Assembly (NCBI GenBank): GCA_020466095.1 | Contig: CM035806.1 | Location: 168,425,371-168,489,370, forward strand | Direction: 5' to 3' | DNA: 64,000 nt | Source of the DNA: Chlorops oryzae | Taxonomy: Eukaryota > Arthropoda > Insecta > Diptera > Chloropidae | Part shown: piece after piece, positions 35,067 to 45,763 of the stretch | Layout: every line of letters begins with the position of its first letter | How positions within the stretch are numbered: the stretch's first letter is position 1 | Notes under the pieces: model-generated | What the model saw: the letters and a program-made list of their open reading frames with translations, nothing else | What the model was told of the DNA's origin: nothing | Database searches by the model: none | Translations under genes and position numbers: made by a program

Positions 35067-37838
35067 TTAGAGCTCAATATGTTGCTTTGCTGCCGCACCG
35101 AAAGAGTCAAAGTTTTCTTGAATGATTTCAGCGGCCAGAGGAAAATCGAGTTCACGATCGCTCTTAAGTTGTGGACCAGAAATTCTTGATTTCAAATTCG
35201 TGATTTCCGAATCTTCTGTATCAGATATATAACCCTCCTCGCCAGTATAGTGTGTCGGATACAAAAGCAAAGGCGCAGCACTAAAAGCAATCAAATCTCG
35301 TACCGGATATGCTTCAGCTAACGTTTCATTTGGATGCTTGTTGAACATAATTGGCAAGAATTCATCGACAGGGATAAGTTTCTCTAACGGTTTAGCTTGC
35401 AATAATTTTCGTGCACCTTGCAATGAGATCACATAGCCCAGCGTCCAATATGAGTAACCAACATGTACTAGACTGTCTGTATCGCTAACCCATGGCTCCG
35501 AATTCTCCTTAAGACGTTTCCGTCCAAAATATCTAAAAAAAAAAAAAAAAAATTAATGATTTTAATTTGCAATTATGCGAACGAAAAGAAAATATTCAAC
35601 AACCGACGACTATAAATTGCTTACATCAAATCATATTCGACAACTTTACGTGCCTGACGAAGTATATGTTCGGCGCGATTCTTAAAATACGGCTCGAAAC
35701 GTATATCATCCTCAAGAATGAGCACTTCTTTAAGCTCCTTTTTGACGATCTCTTCCCAAATGCGATAATGGCTTAAAAAGCAACCAATCTCTCCCATTGT
35801 CATTTTGCGATGATGATATGGATCTTCATATTCAGGCAGCATTTTAATGCCCATTTCTTGTATGATTGATGCATTAAAATTTCTAGAAATTAAGACACAC
35901 ACAACACAGAAGATGATATCAAAATTCAATTAGTTAAAATTTTTCATCCCAGATACATACTTGCCATCGACAGCTTCAAAGTATTGCACATCCAAGCCCA
36001 ATTCTTCAAAGACTCGTTCCATTTTCTGACGCCGCTCAGGCCGGCGTGCTAAATTTATCATGTAGATTTTATCTAGCGATAGACGCGTTCTATTAAAACA
36101 ACAGAGAATATATACACATATCAATGAAATCATGTAATCTTTACACTAGGGGTATTCACAAAGGCGTGTTAAAAACGTTGGATAGTCGGAAAATTGCGAC
36201 TTTTTAAAATTTTTTTAAACTTTTTAGTGGTATTCAAGCAACAGTGCAAGTCGCAGTGTCCAATATTTGCACTGCTTTTTTTGTACGCAATTTTAAAAGT
36301 GCAAATATTGCACACTGCGACTTGCACTGTTGCTTGAATACCACTTTTTTCTTTTTTTGTATCTTGCACAACTTTTTCAGAAGTTAAAATTTTCAGATTT
36401 TGCGACACCTTTGTGAATACCCCAACTATAATATACTACAGTGAACTACGGATAAATGCAACACGAATAAATGCAAAAACCCCATAAATGCAAGGTGCTT
36501 TGATGCCTTTTTTTGAGTCCTCATGAAAACATGCACGGATTAATGCAAAGATCGCATAAGTGCACAAGAATTCGAGCAAAAAACGTGTTGCATTTATCCG
36601 TACTCTACTGTATATCAACTAACTTCTTCGGTTTCGTCATGTAACTCTCAAAGTACTCATTGATCGGCGCAACATCATCCAGATCGTTTACGATATTCGC
36701 ACGTGTATTAATTAGTTGCTGCTTATCCTGTTCAACGCTATCATTGGCATCCATTGGCTGCAGTATATAACCAAATATACGCTCATTGCTAATACCCAAT
36801 GGAATCTGCGAACAATTGGCCGAAATAGCGAAAACAATAATATCGTCAACTGGTCCATCATATGCACGACATTGTACACCCTCAACTTTGGACCATTCGT
36901 AATCGATTTCTTGCTGTTCCACCAGACGTTCCCGATCGAATGTTAAATAACGCGTGCCAACGTAATTCAAGCGTACCAATACGGCACTATGGACCATTGG
37001 TACCGCATAAACGCCACGCTTACGGTATTCATAAATCTCTTTGTACTCCTCGGTGCGTAGGTAATAGTATTCTCGAGACATGCCACACCAGAAATTCGAG
37101 TATAAGCCTTCAGAGAGCAACATTGGCGCTACAACCGGCAGCCGTAGTCCGGTTAGATACGTAAGCGTTTCGGTATCTGTGAGCAGAACATCGGCGTCGA
37201 GATACTTTAATAAAAAGAGATGTTCATTTTCATTCAGACAAACAAAATCATTTGAACTCACGAATATATAGTCAGCCCAAATGCGCTGTGCGTACGCTAA
37301 AGCCGCTTCTTTCAGTCTTATCAGATGCCGGAAACGTGTTTCAGGCCAATCAAAAGTCGAGCTCTCATTCTGATGCCGCTGTGTACTGTTATCGTACAAA
37401 AAGTCAACGCTATGATAAGCCGACTCGGTATGGTTCAGCCATAGTTGAAGAAGTTCAACACTAGCATCGCTATTATGATCTGAGCGTATCCTTCAAAAAA
37501 AATAAAAAAAAAAAAAAAAAAACCAGTCAAATTAAAAATAAAATAAAAAAATCAATTCGAATATTGCAATTTCCATCTTACCACAATGCCATACGTTGCT
37601 TGGGATAATTAAGACGCTCCAAATACGTAAGGAACAATGGCAAAACGTGTGCTTTGTTCCGTACGAGTAAGGCCACCAAAACCGTTGGTGCCTCATCACC
37701 CAAATCCTTTGGCAGTCTCAATTGTACGTTCTCATTGTCAATTTGTCCATTGGAATTTTCCGATCTAATCAAATTGACTCCGAACAGCAATGTCCAATAA
37801 AAAAACAGTGATTTATACATTTTTACACAGTGCTGCAT
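35067..37838 (-). CDS. Procollagen hydroxylysine galactosyltransferase (GT25/COLGALT family)
   Basis: Adds galactose to collagen hydroxylysine in the ER lumen. Coding exons 37838-37582, 37490-36624, 36089-35961, 35882-35625, 35532-35067; phases agree; 658 residues (human COLGALT1 622). Starts at [13 protein letters not shown]; a second in-frame ATG six codons later would give a more typical signal peptide before the charged SENSNGQ. The N-terminal GT2-like half begins [20 protein letters not shown] and holds [10 protein letters not shown] and DADVLLTD. The GT25 half begins [19 protein letters not shown] and holds the acidic metal-binding motif [12 protein letters not shown] and [14 protein letters not shown]. 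The C-terminus is AAKQHIEL, a KDEL-like retrieval signal. Intron 2 carries two nested or adjacent MITE insertions, one starting at about +12 from the donor, which itself is weak (AAGAA|GTTAGT). Confidence 0.93.
36148..36426. mobile_element. MITE, AGGGGTATTC family, copy 2, with a nested MITE
   Basis: Outer ends AGGGGTATTCACAAAGGCGT and ACACCTTTGTGAATACCCCA, flanked by ACT on both sides. A second MITE (36236-36345) interrupts it. Lies in intron 2 of the GT25 gene. Confidence 0.82.
36236..36345. mobile_element. MITE AGTGGTATTCAAGC, nested copy
   Basis: 110 bp, ends AGTGGTATTCAAGCAACAGT and ACTGTTGCTTGAATACCACT; TTT on both sides. A free-standing copy is at 58429-58547. Confidence 0.82.
36439..36610. 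mobile_element. pogo-like MITE, copy 3, beside the GT25 intron-2 donor
   Basis: 172 bp, TA-flanked, same ends as copy 2. The near edge is about 12 nt into the intron (donor GT at 36623-36622). Confidence 0.88.
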
Positions 37839-38613
37839 CCGTTGCGACGTCCACGTTCAATCCACACAATCACTACACTGAACGAGAATTCGTTCCTAAT
37901 GCTTCTCTAATTAAATGCTGCTTGCAGAATTGAATACGTCATCACAAAAAACAAAAAATCGCTGCATATGTTCTAGACGAATTTCTTTTTTTTTTTAATG
38001 GATGGATGGTACATACGAATATTTTTTCATTTAATTTTTGCTTATCTAAACAAATTTTTTTATGCTGCTTTGATTTTTCACTGTTTGTAGAGCGAAGCCA
38101 GTGCTTTTCAAACTAGATTCGCATGAGATATATGTACAAGGAAAACCCCCGTTAGGAACGAAGTTCAAAGAGTGGGCGTGTCCTGATGTGTGGCGAACGA
38201 GACTATTTCCAGGGAAATATGTCATTGCGTCAATTCGGGGGCATGGCAGTGGACGGATCACGCCCATTTTATTTAGCATTTTAAAGAGTAATTTCAAATT
38301 TGAACCATTTACGCTTGCTTTTATCGAGGTTAGACATATTTTAGGGCCGCAACGGACTGGGCCGACCAATTTTTTTCGCTACTCCACGGACAGAATAAAA
38401 TTTTATTAAGCGGTTTGACGCATTTGCTACGCTTATTGCATATAGGCATATGTATGTATGTAAAAAATTTGCTGAATGTGCCGGGTGCAGACTGTAGAAA
38501 AGGGATGGTTTGAAATAATTTAAGTACAAAAAGACGTGCGAAGAACAGAGACGGTTGTTTGTTAAATGTTTCAGTAACAGTCCGTCCTTCTCGTTCTTAC
38601 TCATGCAGTCATA

Positions 38614-38843
38614 CAGCCCGATTCTGAACATTCCCGGGGAACGAATTCCCGGGGAATTTACTTTTCTCGAGCGTAAACTTCTTATTTTTCAAATATTTGG
38701 GGGTATAAATTTGATGGAGAATGGGTATTTGACTCATACCCATAATTTTTATTTCCCTATCTATTTAAAAAAGGAGATTTTTAGTCTCAAGAAAAATGAA
38801 CTCCCCGGGAATTCGTTCCCCGGGAATATTCATAATCGGGCTG
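38614..38843. mobile_element. MITE, CAGCCCGATT family, copy 2
   Basis: Ends CAGCCCGATTCTGAACATTC and GAATATTCATAATCGGGCTG; ATA on both sides. Next to the ends lies GGGGAACGAATTCCCGGGGA with its inverse. Confidence 0.8.
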
Positions 38844-38863
38844 ATAATGTCTAGTCAATTCTC

Positions 38864-39249
38864 ATATCGCACACTAATCACTAAATCGGCACAACTCAAA
38901 ATTTTGCATTTCTCGGGCAAACAGCCTACAACTCTCGACGCCTGTAAAATCAATTTCTTTTCTAAACTTATATTATTCTTTATTAACCCGGTAGCGCCTG
39001 AATTGAAAAAAAATAAATATAAAAATAAAATAAAATATGAACTAATTCAGATTTGAAGATGGCAGAAATAAGACCTTTTTAGTGAAGCCATATGGCATCG
39101 CTAGGCGCTACCGGGTTAACTGGAGAATCAATAAATATCAATGTTCAATTTCAAAGTCAGGAAAAACCTGCAGTAAAGTGTTGACGAACATGAAAAAAAT
39201 GATTGAAAAAATTTTGAATTGTGTCGGTTTAGTGATTAGTGTGCGATAT
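38864..39249. mobile_element. TIR element ATCGCACACTAATCAC, copy 1, interrupted
   Basis: Ends ATCGCACACTAATCACTAAA and TTTAGTGATTAGTGTGCGAT; further inverted homology CGGCACAACTCAAAATTTTG. A TTAA-flanked MITE (38987-39115) splits it. The uninterrupted copy is at 44725-44973. Confidence 0.82.
38987..39115. mobile_element. piggyBac-like MITE with TTAA duplication
   Basis: 129 bp. Ends CCCGGTAGCGCCT and AGGCGCTACCGGG (13-bp perfect inverted repeats). TTAA at 38983-38986 and 39116-39119. Absent from the sister copy of the host element. Confidence 0.85.
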
Positions 39250-39494
39250 GTATAAAATATACTCCACATTTTGATTAGCCATATTTGGATTAACCACAGA
39301 GTACTCCTTTTGGGTGTGTTGACATCTTCAGTACAGCAGGGAAGATTTCGAACAACATAAATATGTATTCGGTCGAGTTGCGCATAGGAACCAACTCGAT
39401 GGAGCACATATAGTTGCCAAATGTTGTATGTATTGGCCTTTAACGAATTTTCAGTGCATCAGTATCAAAGGCGTTTTTTTTACATGCAAACATT

Positions 39495-39861
39495 CCCTGC
39501 AGGAAGCCTGTCACCATATGGCCCCATGTCTATATTGACGTCAATATAGACAAGAGAACTAGTTCCAACGTCAACAGTATTTACGGGGTGTCATTATAGA
39601 AACTGTACTGTCAAGAGGTATAGTTCATCTTTATTGACCATATCAACAACATGTCTCCTTATAAAGCGAAAGAGTACTCCTTTTGTCTACATAATAGTAC
39701 CGAGGTCAATAGTTCGTCAATAGTTTTTCGGTCTACTGTTGACATTCAATGACAACTCAATGATAAATGTCAATAGGCAAAGGCTTGGGGCGGGTATAAC
39801 TGGTCGTTGACGCGGTCAGTAGAAAAAGAGTATAGATTCACTATTGACATTTCCTACAGGG
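39495..39861. mobile_element. MITE CCCTGCAGGAAG, copy 1
   Basis: Starts CCCTGCAGGAAGCC and ends TTCCTACAGGG. An inverted copy with the same interior (GTCTATATTGACGTCAATAT, AATAGTTTTTCGGTCTACTG) is at 61061-61445. Confidence 0.8.
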
Positions 39862-39864
39862 TTG

Positions 39865-40030
39865 TGACTCGAATAATTACACTGAATCCGATGCTCAATT
39901 CAAAAGCTTTTGTAGTTGTGTTTTTTTTTTTTGAACCTTCGACCATTTTTTTTCTCTGAAATTTTCCTCGGATGGTCCACTCGAGGTTGCAATTTCCCTC
40001 GTCCGAGACGAAGTATTTTGTATAGCACTG
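39865..40030 (+). repeat. Interspersed repeat, copy 2 (matches 32770-33000)
   Basis: Shares GTGACTCGAATAATTACACT and GATGGTCCACTCGAGG with the minus-strand copy at 32770-33000. See that entry. Confidence 0.65.
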
Positions 40031-40294
40031 CTACCCTTTTTTCAAAATCAAATTTTTTTTTTTTTTATAAACAACATTTTGAAGTTCTGCTGCCATGGAA
40101 AGTTGCGTAGTAATATCGACTAACGAATGGTATATAAAAACACCACGGTTAACCTTCTTCACCAAATTTTTATTTAAACTTTTGCTTAGTGGGTCCACAA
40201 TAGGTGACATTACCATACATATTGAAAAGTAAGGTGGTTTTTTTTGTTTTTAATTAGGTTTCGAAGTACCTAAAAATAGTCTATATAATGCATA

Positions 40295-40740
40295 TGGGCC
40301 AAAATTCTTTTTAATGCCTAAATTTCTGTCTCTATCAATGAAATTCAGTTTTCATGAAGGAGCAAATCAAATTAATAACAAATTAATTTTAGCAAAAAAA
40401 TTATTCATAGCAAAATAAAACACTCTAGTCGACTTGAAAAAAATCAAATATTACCAAAACTCCATTTTGTTTACTCGCAAATTGCAGTAACATTGTTGTC
40501 TTCTTTGGCAAGACAAGACAAGATAAGACAACAATGTTACTGTAATTTGCGAGTAAACAAAATGGAGTTTTGGTAATATTTGATTTTTTTCAATTCGACT
40601 AGAGTGTTTTATTTTTTTATTAATAAATTTTTTGTTAAAATTAATTTGTTATTAATTTGATTTGCTCCTTCATGAAAAATGAATTTCATTGACAGGGACA
40701 AAAGTATAGGCGTTAAAAAGAATTTTAGCCCATATCTACT
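40295..40740. repeat. ~440-bp near-perfect palindrome
   Basis: Arms of about 210 bp meet near 40513. The left arm includes CCAAAACTCCATTTTGTTTA and GTAACATTGTTGTCTTCT. The right arm returns GACAACAATGTTACTGTAAT and AAACAAAATGGAGTTTTGG. The outer parts pair too (GAGCAAATCAAATTAATAAC / GTTATTAATTTGATTTGCTC). Spacer only about 15 bp. Confidence 0.85.
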
Positions 40741-41088
40741 TAAAAAAAAATATTTTAATTGAAAATAAAAACTTCAAATATATCTGAAGTCATGAAATCC
40801 ATCAAATTGATGGCATCAATTACGGAAATAAATCATAAGTCCATTTAAATGAAATATTTCATTGTATTTTTAATAAATTAAAGCTCCTTATTTTTGGGCT
40901 GCAAGAAACAAAAATACATAGTCCTATTGTAAGTATAGTATCATAAATGACCAAATTTGAACTAGAACTTTTGTTATTCAATTTATGTTTTTTTTTTTAA
41001 ATACATATTTATGCTATTTGGACACAGTCCAAAAATCGAAATAAACTTTTTTCCTATAAAAAAAAAAAAACTAGAGAACGCATAATTA

Positions 41089-42072
41089 TCACGCAGTGTG
41101 TGGCCTTACATAGGTTGGTATATTAAGCTTCAGACCATCTTTGGCTTCGAAAAATGTATAGGATAACGTTATTGTATCAACGAACTCTAATTTCGGATCT
41201 CTCGTGTATTCTGGATCAATATAAAAGAAAACAGGCATATCGACCTGAGGAAAAATGGGGTACATACATTTCTGTTTATAATAATCAACGTTTTTTTACA
41301 TAATAAAAAGAGAACGAACCTCCTCGTGTGGATTCAGTTGCTGTTCCTCAAAGCAGAAGCATTGTATTTTATTAAAGTATGCGCCCGCCTCAAACGGTAT
41401 AACATTATAGGTACTAATGCCAATAACTGGTTGGTCAGTTGGATTCTTAGCCGTGTAAAAAGCCAAAGCCGTCTCTCCGGGAACGACCTTAATCTCATAT
41501 TGTTGAGGTTTAAAACTCCAACGCATCGATGCAGCCAAGTCTGCATTGAATCGCACCTTTAATATACGATGCTCTACTTTCTCCATATGCTCCACTTTGT
41601 CGGCATCGTGTCCTTGTGAAGTCGTTCCTCCGTAGCTGTAAGCCTGGATGTTATATGTAGCGAAATCAAAATTAAAAATATTGGCATATAAATGAATGGC
41701 TTCTCGTGTTCATTTTACTCCACGGCACTCAAATGTGTATCCCCTTTGTACCATGTTTAAGGACATTTGGTCACCCCACAATATTAGATATTTAATAACG
41801 ACAGTTTTTACCTGACAAAACATACGATATAAAGGTACGGCCGCATAGCTCAATCCCACAATTAAGACACCACCCGCCGTTACATAGTAAAGAGTAGACC
41901 TGGCATTCTTCTGTCTGGTTGCCTCCACATTTGGAGCATTTCGGCCGTGATTCCTTCCGCTACTTTTTCTACAATATTGACTATTAAGACCTATATGTTT
42001 TGACGGAGTTTGTGTTAATCTAATGCACTCTGCGCGCAGTAAACAACAGCCGCGAAGCATCCTCTTTATCAT
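41089..42072 (-). CDS. COX11: Cytochrome c oxidase assembly factor COX11/CtaG
   Basis: Delivers copper to the CuB site of cytochrome c oxidase; anchored in the inner mitochondrial membrane. Coding exons 42072-41812, 41643-41320, 41244-41089, all joined in phase 0; 246 residues. ATG 42072 is the first in-frame ATG. The basic N-terminus (MIKRMLRGCCLLRAECIRLT) fits a mitochondrial targeting sequence. One membrane helix follows (LYYVTAGGVLIVGLSYAAV), then the conserved PLYRMFCQ. The copper-binding Cys-X-Cys motif is in FNKIQCFCFEEQQLNPHEE. The C-terminal beta domain contains MPVFFYIDPEY and ends YVRPHTA. All family landmarks are intact. The donor of intron 2 (GAGGAG|GTTCGT) is non-consensus after GT. 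Confidence 0.96.
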
Positions 42073-43138
42073 AGTTGAAAATTTGAGAGTTTTTATATCA
42101 CCAATAACATTGTACAATTATTTTCCTTTTTTTTTTTTTTTTTTAATTTTGATTTATAATGAGAATGTTGCCTATCTTAATGCAAAAGGGGACAAAACTA
42201 AAGGCAACAAAATGCTTAAGAACGTATGAAATAAATTTGGAACATCATGAAATATAATTATATTTACAGTTTTAATATAAAAAAATTATAAGGTTTTTAT
42301 GTTTAAAACACTTAAATATGTTGTAATGGCTGGTACTTGGGAAATGTGGTTAAAAAAAAAAGGGACATTGTATGCACATAAATCCATTTGGCATCACTCA
42401 TAGTCGGTGCCGTTCAAACAGTGCTTCGAAAAAGCGTAGCCAGATTTTGCGAAATCTTTTAACTTGAAGACATCGTTCACGAAATATCAATCAATTTTAA
42501 ATGATTTATGGATCCACACATTGCTGATAAAGCTTCTTGTTTAAAATGTTTCAAAATTTATATTCGACGTTTCCTCTTGCGTGTTAGGAAGATGTTTTAT
42601 AAATGAAATTGAAGAATTAAAAATCAATTATGATCTAAAAAGATTGATATTCGAATGTTATTATAATAAAACTTTTGCAATATATCGAATAAGAATTTTA
42701 AAGTCAATTTTTAGAAACAACAAAAACTATTAAAATTCTTGGATTATTTTTTTAGTATTTATCATTAAATGAATAAATAGGAAGAAATTGTATCAGTTCA
42801 ATATTTCAAGAATATTAAAAAAATTTATAAATTTATGTATTTTCCTGGTCAATATGAATTTTTTATTTATTTTATGTTTGCAAAATTATTATTTAAAAAA
42901 AAATTTCGAACGATAAAATTTAAGAAAGATTCATATTAATTAAATATGATATATAATTATATAAACAATTCAAAATGTATACAAATAAACTATAGCTAAA
43001 TTTGCGAAGACATTGAAAACATTGAATGCATGACATAGGGCAATATTACAAGCAATATTAAAAAATAAGGTTTTTTAAATAAAATGATTTTCACTAATTT
43101 CACAAAGAAATTTAAAAGTATTTTTTCAACAAAACCAT

Positions 43139-43582
43139 TTTACTACCTCAGCAGGTCTCTTAAAGTTGTTTTGTTAAGATATGGTAAAGCCACTGTTTGG
43201 GCGCAAGTTTAAAAAAAACATTTTTAGCTTAGATTATTCAGCTTCAAAATTTTCAATATTTTAAATTTTTAAATTTTAAATAAAAATTTCGCATTTAAAT
43301 TCGATATATTCAATAGCAAACTTTTTTTTATAGCAAATTGCGCGCTCCATTACAGCGGATCATAAATCACTGATGAAAATATTTTAGAGCATGGGCGTGT
43401 GCGCGCGATTTTCATCAGTCTCACTATCGCTGTAATCGAATCATAATTTAAAGCTTTGCATTGTTTGTTTTGCGCAGATTTTTTCCGTAAAATTTAGAAT
43501 GAACTGTATCAGCTGTTTTCTACCGCCCAAAACAGGGCTTTACCATATCTTAAAAAACTTAAACGACTGCTGAGGTAGTTTA
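43139..43582. mobile_element. TIR element CTACCTCAGCAG
   Basis: Left: TACTACCTCAGCAGGTCTC, then TTAAGATATGGTAAAGCC. Right: GGCTTTACCATATCTTAA, then GACTGCTGAGGTAGTTTA. A second inner inverted pair (ATTACAGCGGATCATAA / CGCTGTAATCGAATCAT; ACTGATGAAAAT / ATTTTCATCAGT) lies at about 43350-43445. Confidence 0.75.
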
Positions 43583-44097
43583 AAATTAAAAAAAAAATAT
43601 TTTAAAAATTTCGTTGTGAAAATAAATCCGATTTTATTTAAAATTTTTTAAAATATGCTTGGTAATATTGACCCTTAATTTTTAAATTATGTATACAAAA
43701 AAGATAACCAGAAAACTGAAATTGAAAAAATTCTTTTTTAGTTGATTACCTCGATTACAGAATATTTTCATCTTTTAAAGATGCGTTTAAGCATACAACA
43801 ACAATTGCATGTATATTGATACGGCATCTTTTCACATCTTGCCAAAATGCTGAAAGAAGCAAAATGCGGCTATTGTGGAAACGGCGTCTAAATTATTTTG
43901 CATTTTCTCTTTATCAGCAAGGAAAATTGCGAGTAAATGGGAACAGTCAAGCGAGCTGGATCTGCTTGGTATTTGGGCGGAAAAAAATTTTGCATTTACG
44001 CGGATGCCGGAAAAATTGCCGTACACTGGCGGAAATGGCAAAAGAAAAGAAAAAGGAGCTCTTTCCATTTGCTAATTTTTATTTTTCTCTTTACTTC

Positions 44098-44352
44098 TTT
44101 TCCCGTGGCTCTGGGATAGCGTAGGGGATGCGTGCTATGCTTTTGATCCCAGGGTCCGAGGTTCGATTCCCGGAACAGGCGAAACGGAGTGTAATGTTCC
44201 AAGCCTTAGCACTGGTTTTTCAAAAAATCGCATGTTAGGGGCACACTACATAAAAAGACAAACACTCACACAAACACAAGAAAACCCCTCGTGGTATCAC
44301 AATGGGCCGATTAACGGCCTAAGTGGCAGCCACTTCAACCTACCTACCTACT
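44098..44352 (+). mobile_element. tRNA-derived SINE with LINE-like 3' tail
   Basis: The head has an A-box-like GGGATAGCGTAGGGGATGCG and a B box in GAGGTTCGATTCCCGGAAC. The body is about 100 bp. The 3' part reads GTGGTATCACAATGGGCC..GGCCTAAGTG and ends in (CCTA)n. The LINE fragment at 18880-19480 has GTGGTACCACAACGGGCC..TGCCTAAGTG and the same (CCTA)n tail. Confidence 0.75.
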
Positions 44353-44724
44353 TCTTTTCCCGATAGAGAATCGATAATATTAGGGATGATAGCAATTTTT
44401 ACTACGAATTAAGTGTTTCGTTCTTGTTTCGCCCTCGAAACACGAATGAGAGCTGAAACACGTGCCGTCTGAACAAGGCATAAATGGCCTAATATCAGCG
44501 TTGCTGCTTTTTGGGATTTTCCTAACAAATCGAGTAGGGTTTTTTTTTGCCTTCTTTGGTCTATTTTGAGACATTCAGGGGATACAGCAAAAAAAAAAAT
44601 CTGGCAGCACTGCATCGATGATAGACTTGCAGTACTATTTTCGGGTAGCGATGGGCGATATTGGAAAAGTATCGAATTTGATTGAAGCAAGTGCTTCGGC
44701 TATCTGTAGCACATATAACCATAT

Positions 44725-44973
44725 ATCGCACGCTAATCACTAAATTGGCACAACTCAAAATTTTGAATTTCTCGGGCAAATAGCATATAACTCTCGAGGC
44801 CTGTACAAAAAATTTCTTTTCCAAATTTATATTATTCTTAATTTAACTGGAGATTCAATAAATATCAATATTAAATTTCCAAGTGTTCCTTTTACTGAAG
44901 TAAAATGTTGGCAAACATGAAAAAAGTGATCAAAAAATTTTGAATTGTGCCGGTTTAGTGTTTAGTGTGTGAT
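44725..44973. mobile_element. TIR element ATCGCACACTAATCAC, copy 2, intact
   Basis: About 250 bp. Same ends as 38864-39249 but without the 129-bp insert: here the junction reads ATTCTTAATTTAACTGGAG. Confidence 0.82.
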
Positions 44974-44975
44974 AT

Positions 44976-45179
44976 GTCACTCTTATAGATATTGTGCGGG
45001 ACGTTTCACGCCAGTTAGAAAGAGATGTTACTCGGCAGGCAAAAAAAAAACAGAGCGAGAGAGAAATACTTTTGGTGAGTACCCAAGTGAAAATGCTCAT
45101 TTTGGTGGGTACCCAAAACCGTGGTGGGTACCCAAGACCGTGTTGAAAAGAGCCAAAATAGAAACGGCTCCTGAGTGAC
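44976..45179. mobile_element. GTCACTC MITE, copy 1 (reverse)
   Basis: About 204 bp, ends GTCACTC / GAGTGAC next to AT-rich ATAT. Contains GGTGGGTACCCAA two to three times. It abuts the TIR element at 44725-44973. Other copies: 47400-47595, 55958-56161, 57252-57453. Confidence 0.85.
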
Positions 45180-45637
45180 ATATATAGTTATATATGATCT
45201 GAGGCGAGATTGAGATTTACCCGTTCTCGCGCAGGAATCTTGCCTCGTTTTGATAGTTTGATTATGTGTTTTTATCGTGAAAAAAAAAACCATTTTATTT
45301 GATCGGAATGCCGAAAAATTGAAGTTAATTCTTGTGGGTAAAAGATTTTTAAGTCATGTATCTTTTTAGTGTTTTTATTTTCTTGTTAGCTTGAAAAAGT
45401 TGTAAAATCATTGTTTTAATTTTATGTCAAATTTAACTTGCTTCGCTACTTGCTTCGAACTGAAACAAGTACAGATAGTGCTTCGGACTGTCAAAAATGT
45501 TGTATGGCGAGGCTCGTGCTTCGCAACTTGCTTCACCTGCGAAGCTAGAATGAGAGCCGAAACACTTGTTTCGCACATGCCGGGGGAACGTGACGTTTTT
45601 GACTGACAGGTAAGTTAAACTGCAGGTCTACTTATCA

Positions 45638-45763
45638 GTGGGACTCATGCAGCTTCGCAAATTGTGGGAAATGAGAAATTTATCACACAACTGTCAAAAT
45701 TTATATGAAAATTTACGATGGGAAAAGTTGCGAAGGCATTTGCGAAGCTGCATGAGTACCACT
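45638..45763. mobile_element. MITE AGTGGTACTCATGCAGC, copy 2
   Basis: 126 bp, inverted relative to 34409-34535; ATC on both sides, again a 3-bp duplication. Confidence 0.8.

Larger units (their letters stand above)
37839..41088. other. Intergenic, repeat-dominated
   Basis: Between the GT25 gene and COX11. Holds the elements listed at 38614, 38864, 38987, 39495, 39865 and 40295. No ORF with recognisable protein similarity. Confidence 0.6.

Noticed and set aside
43816..44124. 102-codon plus-strand ORF and overlapping frames
   Set aside because: No recognisable motif; several frames are open by chance next to the SINE, and part resembles the CATTTTTCAGCAT-type repeat.
44105..44180. True tRNA gene
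   Set aside because: A and B boxes are present, but arms do not pair as a tRNA and a SINE body with LINE-like tail follows. The same holds for 30255-30335 and 60655-60740.
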